A DNA stretch of 64,000 nucleotides, taken from Pyrenopolyporus hunteri. Taxonomy: Eukaryota; Ascomycota; Sordariomycetes; Xylariales; Hypoxylaceae. Below are positions 12,559-25,702 of the stretch, in pieces (the stretch's first letter is position 1; every line of letters begins with the position of its first letter). The notes beneath the pieces are model-generated. The model had not been told where the DNA came from. It did not search any database and saw only the letters and a program-made list of their open reading frames with translations. A program made the position numbers and the translations under genes. The stretch spans positions 1,426,001 through 1,490,000 of the forward strand of contig CADCXC010000005.1 in NCBI GenBank assembly GCA_902806595.1, in the 5' to 3' direction.

Positions 12559-14466
12559 TCAGCTCCTAGTCGCACCCCTTTGGCGTTTTGAGAATTTCCA
12601 GGTAAAGATCGAGCATAGGATAAGCCCAACTACACCTAGGCCAATGGCCACGCTATGGTACGACGAAAATCAGTACTTGCTTCGAGTGGAATAGGCCAAC
12701 ATATAAAAAGCAAAAGTTTCAAGTCGGCCCCATTAAGAATCCTAGACACCAGAAAACCAAAAATTGAAGAGGGCACAAGTTTTACTTACTACCAGGCCCC
12801 CCTATATCCCCTCAGTATATCCTCCTTGGTTTTCCCGCCTCTGTTGACGTGAAGTTCGACAGTCCCAGCGACACCTAACGCAAGCGCGCCGCTATAGTTC
12901 ACCACTGTCGTAACTAGGCTGGCCGCAATGCCTTGATGTTCGCTCGACACCAGATCCGAAAGCATGAGTGTTGCCGCCGGAAAGCTCAAGTCCATCCCCC
13001 AGGTAATGATCAGATTACATAGGAATGTCTGCGTCCAATACGTCTGGTTAATAGGAGCTGTCGCGATGAGGATAGTACCGACAGTGAAGGCTAACAACGC
13101 GAGAGCCATGACCACGGCCGGCCCGACACGGTGAATGATCATGCCCGTGGTGATAGCCGCGGCAATACCGCTAACCAAAATCGGGCTATGCATTGCTGTG
13201 GCCAATAGAGGCGTCGCGCCCCGTAGGACCTCGTAGAATTCCCAGATGTAATATATATAGATTCCAAAGCAGCCCCAGCCGCAAAACACGGAGGCGAGGA
13301 CGAAAGTCACCCCCGAGTTAACGGCTTCGAAAGGTATCAAAGGCTTGCTTGCGTACTTTTCAACAAAGACAAAGCTGACGCATAGTAAGATCCCGGCTAT
13401 GAGGAGCCCGGGAATGTATGGTTCCCGCCAGCTATTGACGGATGCCTGATTCCAAGAAACGCTGATGAGGACGAGGCCACTAACTCCGGTCAGGGCGCCT
13501 AGGACGTCTAAGTCAGCGCACAGAGCCTTTATACTCCCCATTGGGACTCTGCTTTTCTCCGGGGACAGCCCACTGGGTATGACGAAGGCGCCGGCAACCG
13601 TGGTGGTGACTAACAAAAGAGACAAGGCGAAAAAGGCATACGGCCACCACGCTAGAGCTAACAGGCTCGTAAATGCCGGCGAGATTATGGCGGAAGCCGG
13701 AGCCATAGCCCCAAAAATAGCGAATAGCATAGCCTTTCGTTGTCCGGGCACGTAGGTAACGCCTAACAAGGCTACCGCATTCGGTACGATCAGTGCTGGC
13801 CCGATACCCTGCATAATACGTGCAAAGAGGAAGGCGGCGTAAGGTTGAGGGGCGTAGACGGACAAGCCAGCGACAAGCGAGAACAGCGCGAACCAGGCAT
13901 TTCCGACGAGAAAAATAAGCTTGTGACCATAAACATCTCCAAGACGGCCTGCCAACAGAATGAAGGTCCCGGTTAGGCCGTAGCCTGCAATGAGCCACAC
14001 GAGTTGCCCTGGACTCGTGGCGCCCAAATCGGCACCTATGAGGTGAAGAATGCAGAGTGCTTGGTGGAATCCAGAGTCTGGCAGATTTCGATTAGCTGAC
14101 TGATGAATGTTTCGGAAAAGATAGACCTCTAGGAGTTAACTCACGCGGGGTGAAGTTTGCGGTCGACACAACGACGAAGAAGGCCACCTCGCGAAAAACT
14201 GACATAGGTTTACCGAGAAAAATATGCGCTCTTGGATCTGATCCGCCCCCTCTCTTCTCTAATTCGCTACCTAGACTTGCTTGGTTTTGGTAGTCATTTT
14301 TACTTAAACTGGACGACAAAGTCTTGCCGTCTAGATTGCGGCTTAAGGGGGTTGATCCATTATATCTCCCGACTTCGTCCTTGAACCCATCCCTCTGCTG
14401 GCGCTGTGGCAATGCGGACCCGTTATCATGGTCGCCAACTACTCCTACGGAGGCACACGGATCCAT
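12559..14466 (-). CDS. MFS transporter, DHA2 (14-TM) drug:H+ antiporter type
   Basis: Likely plasma-membrane drug or small-molecule exporter. Model: exons 14466-14145, 14077-12790 and 12652-12559, 567 aa. The cytosolic N-terminus (1-85) is polar. Membrane helices start around residue 92; motif A is GRLGDVYGHK (about 151-160), followed by RIMQGIGPALIVPNAVALLG. The sequence GYRGAW at the end of exon 2 is followed by a perfect GTAAGT donor; splicing to an acceptor at 12653 adds Tyr and a final helix (AIGLGVVGLILCSIFTW) with a basic tail. Without that intron the protein would stop before its last helix. The intron 1 acceptor is less certain: a second phase-compatible AG lies about 20 nt upstream. 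No cluster genes flank it, so the substrate is unknown. Confidence 0.85.
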
Positions 14467-17131
14467 CGGACCTCCTTATTCTCAGGGATGACGGTAACTG
14501 CGATGGAGAGACTCGTCGTCTAACTATCGCGTACTGGGCTCTCGGAGGAACGAAACCGGGTATATCATACTTATATACACACGGTCCATGGGGTGCTTAG
14601 GGCTTGACTCTAAAAAATCGACTCCGGACTTCAGCACCGACGGGGACCATCAAGTCGATTTGTAGAGCAAGGTCCTCTCAAGCTCCGACCAACCCATTCA
14701 ATCTAGACAGACGTTTCGGAAAGGGCTGAGACTTATGTGGAGGCATGGCAGAGAGATCTCTGTAACACGCGACTATCTAACCCTCTCAACTGCCGATACT
14801 ACACAATCTTCCCTTTTTTGCCTCTTGCTCCTCTGTACTAGGCCATACGGCGGGAAGGATGTACACTTCTCTCTCCCTCTCTTATCCTCACTCGAGTCTA
14901 CTCCACCACCTTGTGCAACTTTCTCGTGCCGGTATGACGAGCCGAGCGAGTACTTCGTGTGCGGGTATTCTCTGCACCGGCGCTACCTTATCCGCTTCTC
15001 TGGATTAACGTTCGTTTTGGAAGACTAAGCTCGTTGTGATGCCATCTGGACGGTTCCAAGGACCTTATATCTGCCCCTTTTTCCTTGCAAGGAAGTGGGA
15101 CGACCCGAATAATGCTCGCCACCATGCTCTCTCTACGCATACGATTATATCCCTTATACGGATGGAACTCCAAAAGGGGGGTAGGAGATTGGAAAAGGGC
15201 GCTTTAGAACATAATCCCCCAGGGACGGGGTTTGCTATTGTGGCTTTCGTTCCGCCGTTTTCTCCAAGGTAAGATTTGGGAACAGAAGACATGTAATCTG
15301 TGATGTCTTGACTCAAGACCTGAGCAGCATGACCGCCTTTCGGCCAGCTACCAAATTGGTCCGAGACTTTTCGGCGAAGCGGTTGCAGGCAAACTGCTTA
15401 CTTAACCCGAGTATGGCCGCACACGCCCGAGTACGCAAGCTCGTGGCATTTGTCTTATTTTGTTGCGCAGCCACACGTTGTATTATCATTACTGTGAGCA
15501 GGCATTAGTGACGATTCACCCTGCTTCAGCGGGAGCGAAGGCTGGCGGTGGTAGGAGGGAGGGGGTGCGTTTGGTACTGTCGTGATGTCGTCATGCGAGA
15601 CCAGATTCGTCATCCGCTACGGATCCATTTTCCAGCTACCGAACTCTTGGAAGTCTGTCCCTCCGCCACACACCTAGTTGCCGCCGCACGCGCCTACCCG
15701 AGCATCTTATGCGAGATATTTGACGCTATTGCTGCATCAACAGACGAGCACTACATGGTACAAGATGGTAGTGCTCCGTCTAGCAGCAGGTGAATATGAA
15801 TCTCCTCGAAATGTATCTCGAAAGCATATCCTTTACGTTACCTAGCCACTGCAACCGTGGGAGTTCTTGTTATATCGTACTTGCCGCTGGTATGTGATCA
15901 GAATGCTGCCATCTAAAGATACACTAACCGTCGTATATTACGCGCCTCATCCAACCCAATGGGAACTCTATGTGGCCGTCCGATTTAGTGGCATAGAATC
16001 CTAGAGTCGGATGTCGCCAATACAGCTACCATAGTTCCCTATTAAATTTTAAGGTTGAGATCTTCTTCCAAAGGGCTCAGAGATTCGCCGAGCACCCTGT
16101 TTCGATGTGAAGCGCCCGACCCCGATATCAACCTCTTACTTATTACTCATACTGGCAACATGAGACTGCTGCGGCGGTTCGGAATGGCCAGGCCTAATGA
16201 ATACGGAGACTACCTACCTTAGTGCTTCCTAACTATACGTAGAGTGGCGATTCTCCGATTACCACATGGGAGGTAACTTGTAAGCCCGAAGAGTGGTGCA
16301 CTAGGACTTTACCACCTCTGTTGAAGAAGCTTTGTGTTGGGGTAGCGAGATTCGCGCCATACTAGAAAGCATAACGGGTATAAGGGAAGCAGGTATAATT
16401 TGATAAGTTGTATTTAGTTGTCTTCGGTCATTAAGCCTCAGGGAATTATCGAAGTATCCATTAATGCAAACTTTCGTCCGTATGTACGGATGTGATTTCG
16501 AGCTGCCTGAACCCTAGCCGAGGTGCTCCAGTCTTCTGTGGCCAATAGCTGAGATATTTAGCGGTGGCTATGCGAGTGGTATACTGCGAATAAGCTACTT
16601 TTGCTCGAGGTACCTGTGTCACATCTTGATCTACATATAATCTAGATCGATCGTGGTTCTACCAAGATAACGCGCAATACTTGCGATTGCAGGTAGAAAA
16701 ATGAATTGGAGGAATGTTTGTTAGGTTCGTTTCTAAGAGGGATGTCATACGGCGTACCTACCTATGTACCTAGGTACCTTACCGAGGTAGGTACCAGGTA
16801 TGGTGATGGAAGCGTTTGTTAGGAGGGATTATGCGACAGGAAGAGCTGTGGCGTGCATGAGATTATTGAGTATTGTTGTACCTGGTACTTGCATACATGT
16901 ACGTACCTGGGTACCCGGCTATATGTAAGCACAGCATATGCGCCTTACCGTAATAAGTATGGAGGGGACGTTCTCCACTAGGGTGGGCCGGGTGGGTCAC
17001 CTTATCAAATCTTCGAGAGCTATCAGAATTTATCACAATTTGCAATTTATTCTCATCGTCATGATTCGTAAATTAGAAATCAGGGCGAGAATACCTAACC
17101 AAATCGAAGTGATCTTCGCGAGACGGCAGCG
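14467..17131. other. Intergenic region between MFS and polymerase genes
   Basis: Upstream regions of two divergent genes. Two open stretches at 15308-15508 and 15548-15793 look vaguely protein-like but match no family I know and lack plausible splice partners. A dense TACCTACC/TACCTAGGTACC block lies at 16757-16800. Nothing else is supported. Confidence 0.45.
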
Positions 17132-20100
17132 ATGCTTCATCCTGCGAAGTTTCGCTTGAGAAGCGCGCCTGCTTCGGGTTTCGTGCGGCTCGCCAAGCAC
17201 CGGGCGCAAAGTCATCGTCCTCGTCTTCCTCGACTGTCGCCGTCGCACTTAAGATGGCAGACAACCGCCACAGCCGTCCAAGGTCCGGACGATCCTCTTC
17301 CACGGCCTCGTCGCAGCAGTCTTGCCAGTTAGTCTTAATCCCATGGACATTGTATGATCGCTCTCTAAACATATTATAGTCCCCTCCGACTCCCGGCCCA
17401 ACAAAATAGGCGTGCAACAAGTTAGCACTCACATATACAATCAAATTTTCGGCCGAGTCGACAGGCCAGAGTCCGAGGAACTTGTAGAACTATCCGAGAA
17501 ACTCGTCGACCTGTCCAAGGACCACTTGCGTCGCCATGACCTTCTTGACAAGAATACCGACAGTACCCCGCCTATTGCCTTCGATGTACCCCCGCTCCAT
17601 GGCCAGACTCTGGACGAGCATTTCTATAAGCTCGGTATGGACTGTGCCGAACCATTTCTTTCAATGGCAAAGGAGTTTGCGCGGCAGAATGACCCTCAGC
17701 GGCCGAGAACTTGGATACACCAAAGCGGCTGGACCAAGTATTATCCTGACGGGCGGACGGAGAGGGTGCCGTATCCCGATGCCAACATGCTCTGCTTCGA
17801 CGTGGAGGTCATGTGGAAGGAGAGCAATTACGCTGTCATGGCGTGCGCGATGAGCCCGACGGCCTGGTACGCCTGGTTGTCGCCCTGGCTACTTGGTGAA
17901 TCCGATTCGGACAAGCATCTAGTCCCACTCGGCGATCCGAACAAGGATCGCATTATTGTCGGCCACAATATCGGTTACGATCGAGCGAGAATTCTCGAGG
18001 AATACGATCTAAAGCAGTCGAGGAACTCATTCCTCGACACCATGTCATTACACGTTGCGGTAAATGGCATGTGTTCGCGGCAACGACCAGCATGGATGAA
18101 ATATAAGAAGAGCAGGGAGCTGCGGGATAAGATTGCCAAGGAGACGGATAACGCCGAGTTGGCAAACCTATTAGCGAGTAATCACGAGGACGAAGAAGAA
18201 CTCTGGGTCGAGCGAAGCTCAGTCAACTCCCTTCGCGACGTTGCTCAATTCCATCTACATACCACCATCGATAAGGCGGCCCGAGACCAGTTTGGGGAGT
18301 TAGATCTGGCAGGCATCCGTAGTAAACTGGATGAGTTACTGGATTACTGCGCAGCAGATGTGGTGGTTACCCACAGGGTATACAAGATTGTATTCCCTAA
18401 CTTCCTCGAAGTCTGCCCTCACCCCGTCAGCTTTGCTGCGTTGCGCCATCTTTCTTCGGTCATCCTCCCCGTCAACAGATCATGGGATGAATATTTAAAA
18501 AAGGCGGAGGATACTTACCTGGAATTATCCAACAGTGTCCAGCAAAGTCTCGTTTCGCTCGCGGAGAAGGCCGCGGAAATCAAGGACGATGCCGACAAAT
18601 GGAGCAATGATCCTTGGTTGAAGCAGTTGGACTGGTCCGGCCAAGAAATTAAGATGGCGAAGGGAAAGAAAAAGGGTGATCCTCCGAGACCTGCCGCTCG
18701 CCAGAAGAAACCGGGAATGCCCAAATGGTATAAAGACCTGTTTAAGAAGTGCGATCGTGATGGCGAGGAACCTGAACCTATGACCATCACGGTTAGGACT
18801 CGAATCGCACCACTTCTACTTCGACTTGCCTGGGATGGTTATCCTTTGGTCTGGTCTACTAAGTACTCCTGGACTTTCAGAGTGCCGCTCTCCGAAGCCT
18901 CGAAATACGATTCGACGCAACTGGTCCGATGCGACCTTTCGGACGAACCCATAGAGGCTTTGAAGGAAGATCGGGGCGGGGTATATTTTAAACTCCCTCA
19001 TAAAGATGGCCCAACTGCGCGATGTGCGAACCCGCTGGCCAAAAGCTATCTCGTTTACTTTGATAATGGAATGCTATCATCGGAGTATCCGCTAGCTAAG
19101 GAGGCGCTCGATATGAATGCGTCGTGTTCCTACTGGATCAGTGCTAGGGAAAGAATCAAGTCGCAAATGGTTGTTTATGAAAAGGACAAACTAGGGAACG
19201 ACAAAGGCGATGGCGTGCAGGACAGCAATGAGCTAGGTTACATCTTACCTCAAGTTATCCCAATGGGAACTATTACACGAAGGGCGGTCGAGAATACATG
19301 GTTAACCGCAAGTAATGCAAAGAAGAATAGGGTCGGGTCCGAGTTAAAGGCAATGGTCAAGGCACCTCCAGGTTACTGCTTTGTCGGTGCCGATGTCGAT
19401 TCCGAAGAGCTCTGGATTGCTAGCGTTGTGGGAGATGCCACCTTCAAGATCCACGGTGGCAATGCCATCGGCTTCATGACCTTGGAAGGTACCAAAGCCG
19501 CAGGAACCGATCTTCATTCGCGCACGGCTTCCATCCTGGGAATCACCCGTAACAATGCCAAAGTTTTCAACTACGGCCGCATTTACGGAGCTGGAGTCAA
19601 GTTTGCCGCTACCCTGCTCAGACAGTTTAACCCAACGCTCTCCGAGCAGGAGACACTGGACGTTGCAGCGAAACTGTATGCCACGACGAAGGGCATCAAG
19701 ACGACTAAGAAAATGCTCTACAAGCGGCCTTTCTGGAGAGGAGGCACAGAGTCATTTGTCTTCAACAAGCTCGAGGAGTTTGCGGAGCAAGAACGCCCCC
19801 GGACTCCGGTTCTCGGTGCCGGTATTACTGAAGCTCTTATGAGTAGGTATATCAGCAAGGGGGGTTACCTAACGTCTCGCATCAACTGGGCGATTCAATC
19901 GTCGGGTGTGGATTACCTCCACCTATTGATTGTTTCGATGGATTATTTGATCCGACGCTTTAACATCGACGCCCGTCTCGCCATCAGCGTACACGACGAG
20001 ATCCGCTACCTAGTCAAGGACGAAGACAAATATCGAGCAGCCATGGCTCTCCAAATTTCCAACCTCTGGACCCGAGCAATGTTCTCCCAGCAGGTTGGCA

Positions 20101-20672
20101 TCAACGATCTCCCACAGTCGTGTGCCTATTTCTCCGCGATCGATATCGACCACATATTGCGCAAAGAGGTGGACATGGACTGTGTAACGCCAAGCCATCC
20201 GACGCCCATCCCACCCGGCGAGAGCATCGATATTGTACAGCTGCTAGAGAAAGGGGAAGAAGCATACCTTGACACGGATATCGTCTCGGCGAAACATACT
20301 CCAAAGCCAGATATTTTTCCGTATACGGCGAGAACCCCCGTGATGGAGGAATTAAACGCCTCCCTGAACCCTAAGGATCTTAGTTTCATAAAGGCTCAGA
20401 TCACGAACAAGGATGACGAGCTACGCGAAATCATCAAGGAACAAAAAAAAATCTTCGGCGCCGGGTCCGCCAGCGGCGCCGTAAAGCAGCCTAGGCAGAG
20501 GAAACTAGTTCCGTATACCTCGCAGGCGCAACTCATACCGCACATGTACCGGTCTTTCGGGGCCGGGTTCGTCGGTAAGGAATACGGCAGCAGAAGCAGC
20601 GGCGGTGGCGGTCAGTGGACATTTGAGAAGATGCCATCCCGCCCCTGGAAGGGCGCCGGATCTACTGCTTGA
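17132..20672 (+). CDS. MIP1: Mitochondrial DNA polymerase gamma (Mip1-type)
   Basis: Replicates and proofreads mitochondrial DNA in the matrix. Two exons, 17132-17327 and 17380-20672, encode 1162 aa; the 52-nt intron starts GTTAGT and ends ATAG after a CTAAAC branch site. Exon 1 gives an Arg-rich, acid-poor targeting presequence (MLHPAKFRLRSAPASG...). Exonuclease motifs: LCFDVEV (Asp206/Glu208), GHNIGYDRAR (about 260-269) and DYCAADVV (about 387-394). Family-A polymerase motifs: A, ADVDSEELW (Asp737); B, RNNAKVFNYG (about 789-798); C, VHDE (Asp938). About 220 residues follow motif C, matching the C-terminal extension known in fungal Mip1. Without the first exon the frame has no in-frame ATG before IGVQQVS, which supports the splice model. 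All catalytic residues are present, so the enzyme should be active. Confidence 0.95.
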
Positions 20673-22709
20673 TTTCGTGTACTATATTATATACCTACCT
20701 ATCACCTCACCTACAAACCTACCTCACCCCCGTTCGACACGGTTTCTTTTACATAGTTCCTACGCGATCGATGAATCACAGCTATTGCAGAAAAGGGGAA
20801 CGAGAACTCGGGACGCGGCATGATCTTAGGAAAATAGCGAGGGGTCGGCGGCAATGTATTACAAGCGGCGTTGGCGAATGGGCAAAAGAAAAAGGGTCGG
20901 TGTTCTCCTGTAATATATCGTTGCCCGTGCTGTACTTAATGAGGAGAGGAAAAGTGGTTATGCCGTATTTGACAGTGGATATTTGAATATAATTGGAGTT
21001 TACGGAGTGCACATGTCTTGCTGAACTGTTGATGGGTTCTGAGACACAATGCCTATAATTAGTTTCTTTTTTATCTTTCCCGGGCTTTATTTTCGTTTCT
21101 TACCGCTTACTATACCATTCGTAAATACCTACCTAAGCATTCGTACCTATGTTGATTCAGATAAAAATGTCTCTGAAGCCTTACCATGCTGTGGGATTCG
21201 TGTTACTTAAAGCGTAGCCACCTAGCCATCGTTCTACCACTTTTCACAAGATATAAACGCCAAGAAGGCAAACGCAAGCCACTCGCTTTGTCCCGCGACT
21301 ACCTATGCAAATAGATAGCGAAACCTGGAGGTGGCGAATTCAGGGATCATATTTGTACATACAAGTCCCCGGGTACTTACTTACCTAGGTAGGTACAGTA
21401 GGTACCTACATAAAGCTGGTACTTAGGGACCGGGTGGTATGGAAAAATCCCATGATCGCAAAAATTGAACCGCCACTCCTTAACCATCAATAAATACAGG
21501 CTAGTTGTATGTATGTAAGATCAACGCACCCGCGGCAAACAGTCACGGCTTATCTTATAATATTGGTACCAGGTGAGTGTGAATTGTATTAGCCAACGGA
21601 TGCGTAATATCCACTCGGGATACAACAGCCCGGGATTTCTACTAACATGGCAGTATAAACTACATCGAGGGCAAAAGAATGAGGAATATCTCTTTCTTTT
21701 TATTGTCGATATTCTTAGGGTGGCTAATACCAGACTTGCCAACACCGGGTACCCCTGGATAGAGAACAGGGACATCCATTGTGTGCCTAAGCTGCTAAGG
21801 TAAGGGTAGTGCACTAGCGGCCTAGCTGGGCTGAACTGCGCCTATTTTTAGCGGGGACTAGCGTACCTGACGCCTGGGGTTCGGTACTGATTTGTGTACG
21901 GGTATTTCTAATTAAGATACGACGCTACACGGATGTTCACGCCCAAGACCACAACAACAACCAACGATCCATTATAGAGCCCTTCAACCCCCGTGGCTGC
22001 TCCAGTTGATAGGCCCGTATAAGCCATGTTCAGGGCCCCAGCTCCAGTAGCGCATGTAAGCGCTAATGACATCACGTTCTGCACGAGAACCTATGCATTG
22101 TATGTCTCTCACAGATGTGCATCAATATTCTTCATCAACGGACCTTATGGGAGGCGCAAAGTCCGTGGAAATATGTACGCCTACCTAGGTACCTACATAC
22201 CTACATTAGGGGCATATACATCACCAAGTACAACACCCGATCCCGATTCTATCCCCAAAGCAGCGTATCACAATGAGTCAGCCGGATCCCCGACTGCCGA
22301 CATAGTAGCCGTCCTGGGAGGCTTTAGGGCTGCGTCGGTTCAGTAAGAACTTTACCGGGAATATCTTGGACCCGTCGTCCTCGAATCCCAATCTTACCTA
22401 CTACTATACCTACCCAAACCTGGCGCCATTATTCATCCACCCACCGTCTTGGCGTCTCGAACGCAGGCGAAACATTTACCGGCCAACACTCATGGATAGG
22501 CCCGTCTCGATATGCCTCGCATACCGTCGCTTATCGAGCGCGCTTCGCCGCCGGGCACGTTCGACGGGACACCGCCAGATCGCCTCCCGGCCGAGAATGG
22601 AGTTCACGTAGTATGCGCCCGCCCCGTTGTTTCCCCTCCTCCCCCTTCCCGCTCGAGCCCCGTCCCAGCGTGCTAGAGCCTCCCGAACGGGTTCGATCTG
22701 AGGGAGTTT
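20673..22709. other. Intergenic region, no gene seen
   Basis: Holds the 3' flank of the polymerase gene and the upstream region of the SAT4-type gene. TACCTAGGTAGGTA-type tracts occur at 21378-21415 and 22177-22205. Small frames at 22026-22346 and 22366-22611 are not convincing. Confidence 0.45.
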
Positions 22710-24155
22710 ATGCTTAGAATCGTAGGTTTATTTTCTGGTAGAGCAATGGCTAACTAGCTCGTATCGCTGAAGTGGCGCGCCGCGGTCGCCACGCCCTTCG
22801 TGACGTTCATCTTCGTCGCGCTGCGGTTCTACACCCGGACTTACCTCCTCCGGACCAAGAAGTACGCCCTCGATGACTGTACGTCCCCTTCAACCTCAAT
22901 GGCAGTAGCAGCGGCAGTAGCATTGAGGAGTACTAACCAATTGGCCCGGGTAGACATCGTAGCCCTGACCATGCTCATCTGCATCACCCACGCCGTGCTC
23001 ATGGCCGTCGCGACGTACAACGGCATGGGGCTGCACGTGTGGCAGTACGACGCGGAACTCAACTCGCGGTACTACCTGTGGATCGGGATCACGTCCGAGT
23101 TCTACGTGCTGGGGCTGTGCGGCTTCAAGGCCGCGCTCATCCTGCTGTACCTCCAGCTCTTCGGCGTCTACGACCGCTTCCGCTGGAGCTGCTACGCCAC
23201 CCTGTTCTTCTGCGTCGGCTACCTCTTCTGCAACCTGCTCACCGAGTTCTTCGGCTGCCAGCCCATCCGCAAGAAGTGGGAGCCCGATTTGCCGGGCCAT
23301 TGCATCAATAGCATCGCCTCGGCTACGTTCTACGGCGCGTGTAATATGGCTACGGATTTGGTTATTGCTATCTTACCCTTTACGATGATTTGGAGGCTGC
23401 GGATAGCGACGAGATTGCAGAAGATTGGTATAAGTCTCGTTTTAAGTAGTGGCTTTATGTGAGTATGTTTTCTTTTTCTTAAGGGGGCGTAGCTAATATG
23501 GGCTTATTAGTGCTTGGGCAATGGCCGTCGCTCGGTGGGGGATCGCCACGTACGACCGTATGTTCTTATATTTCATATCGCTTCGTCGCGCCCATTCTGT
23601 CCAATTTAAACCCAAGCAGCTCCTCCAGGTGTTGGTGACATATGGGCCATCCCCAGAAATCTCCATTCACCCAATGAATGCGCTCAAAGAGCGGTCGTCG
23701 ACTAACCCCCTGTGTTCGTAGTAGTCGGGACGAAAGATAGAACATGGTGGGCTGGCGTGAGCTTTACCTTATCCATATTTGAAATCAACACGGGCCTCAT
23801 CTGCGCCTGCGTAGCGACTCTGGGGCCCCTTTGGAAATTAATATATGCGCAGGTCAAGGACTGGAGTGGCTGGACCAGCCCCCACAGCAGCAGGGCGTCG
23901 ACTTGGCCGTCTTTCGTACGCAAGCCGCCCCGTAGCCAATCTTCCAACGAGACGAAGAGACCGCATGGGCCGCAACCTAATAGCGTTTTCGTCGGCGATG
24001 AACTCCCCGCTGGCCGGGAGAGTCACGCGCCAAGTCAGCCTAATACGACGTTAAGCTTCAGTCATGAGGACGAATATGGTTCATTAGATGCTTCGAGTTG
24101 GCAACCGAATGAGATGAGACACGAGACGAATCAGAGGAGCGCGGAGGAGGTATGA
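22710..24155 (+). CDS. SAT4/PTH11-like rhodopsin-domain integral membrane protein
   Basis: Seven-helix fungal membrane protein family of mostly unknown function; some PTH11-like members act as receptors. Well-supported exons end or start at 22878, 22954-23458, 23511-23557 and 23722-24155, with GT-AG introns; the first internal intron carries a perfect TACTAAC branch site. Family features seen: RFYTRTYLLR and KYALDDY after the first helix, GLHVWQYD, YFYGACN-like TFYGACNMATDLVIAILP, and the final FEINTGLICACVATLGPL helix, followed by a polar, probably cytosolic tail of about 90 residues. The N-terminus is uncertain: an in-frame stop lies at 22755, so a first exon is needed. The best candidate is ATG at 22710 (four codons, donor at 22722) joined to 22773, giving 367 aa. 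GC content falls sharply inside exon 3 near 23300. Confidence 0.75.
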
Positions 24156-25586
24156 GACGAATGTATTTGTGAGTGTGTTCTTTGTTGGAGACTTGTACAT
24201 GTCATGATAGGTGCATATTATACCCAAGATAGCGAATGAAAACCTGTTTCTTGCCATGTATCGCTCGTATCGATGGTAGTTCGGCTTACCCCGTATCTGG
24301 CGCCTCCCCGAGCTAGGAGTATCCCGAGAGGTAGTGTGTCTAGCCAAGGGCTCATATACAAACTTATACCCGACGCTTTATTCAGTCCCCGATATGCTAG
24401 GTGTTACAGCTAGATCGAGGTCTTAGAATGGAGGACATCACTGAGTCACGACCGAGTTTGCTACTGTTATTTGATCTTACGCGGGCAATAACCCCTGAGC
24501 AATTCCAGTTCGTTTTCCGCCTCAACCCGTCACGGATTAAACGCGGCCTCACATAAATTAAGAATTTCGTAAATTAAGGATTTGGGCATTTCCTAGACTC
24601 TGCGATTGCCGAACCAACACCCGTTTTCGATTTCCCCGGAAATGCGCGCGCAGCTGGGGGACCAACTCCGGACTACGCGGTATCACCTTCACGTTCCCCA
24701 CCCTATCTTACCGAAGCTGATCCTGGACGTAAATAGATCTATAACTCCATGAATTTTGATCGAAAATGGTATGATGAGTAGAAGTAAATATACAGCCCGT
24801 AGATACCTAAATTCGCCAATGGTTGTTCTTACCACTCATAATTCATACATTTTGAAGTTTCCGAGACACGGAGTTGTCCCCCTTTTCCTTATCCGTATAA
24901 ATTGGGGCCAGGGTTTACACTGTTGATAGGCACTGACCTTTAAGGCCAGCATTATCCCGTAGGAAAATTATGACGGTATGTTTATCCAACTTAACTTCTA
25001 GATACCAATAGCTCTCTGTCTGATTCCGGGTTCTACTAATACAAGCTCACTGGTTGACGCCGAGAGGAGTTGTGAAGCTAGAGGCGAACATATCTGGTCG
25101 CCTACATCGGGCACGCAGATGATTCAACCTAATTTGAATTATATTAAGCATGGTAACCCAGTTTAAATTCTCCGAATTCCATCTATCCTTGGTTTATTCA
25201 GCTCGTTCGCGTGATCTCTAGATCCGAACCCGGACGCCGAATTCCTCGAGTAAGAGGCTTACGGAGCACCTCCAGGAAGTATCGAAGCTCTGCCACTAAG
25301 AGGCCCATGTTGCCGCTGGCACTGCAAAGGCTGAGCATCCAGGGGCCGTTGACGGAGGGTTAGAGTACCTGGGTACTCATGTTTAAGCTGGAGCCAGTCG
25401 TAGCCCCGTGCGTCTTCACACATTCCCTCGGACACTGAATAGAGTTCGTTAACCCACGACGGCGGGAATCCTAGACGCAGCCGCTTGTCCACTTTTAGAT
25501 GTAGACACTCGGTCTCTCGGCCCATTTGACCCATTTTCCCAAGAGAATAGACATATAAATAAAAAGAAACCCATTGTATTTAACAA

Positions 25587-25702
25587 AATACCAATGGCCG
25601 CGTTGGAGCGGCCTAGCGAATTTGCTCAGCGAAAGTATACTTATCACTATCCTTAACAAGTATTGCTAGGCCCCGGGGTTCGATTCCTCGGGTAGCCACC
25701 TC
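25587..25702 (+). pseudogene. tRNA-like relic with Pol III box A/B resemblance
   Basis: TGGCCGCGTTGG (about 25595) resembles a box A, and its GCCG/CGGC D-stem pairs. GGTTCGATTCC (about 25678) is a perfect box B within a T-arm with stem CGGGG/CCTCG. A T-run that could stop Pol III follows at about 25705. However, the two acceptor strands do not pair, the anticodon arm needs a bulge, and the middle is too long for a normal tRNA without an intron. A tRNA pseudogene or the head of a tRNA-derived SINE fits best. Confidence 0.35.

Noticed and set aside
15308..15793. Two adjacent plus-strand frames as a gene
   Set aside because: No family resemblance, no joining intron with good signals and phase, and no compelling start context.
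17073..17444. 123-aa minus-strand frame over the start of the polymerase gene
   Set aside because: It is antisense to the mitochondrial presequence exon; the plus-strand splice model fits Mip1 homology and phase.
22026..22611. Small frames upstream of the SAT4-type gene as its first exons
   Set aside because: No phase-compatible donor leads into the exon at 22758-22773, and the encoded residues do not resemble SAT4 N-termini.
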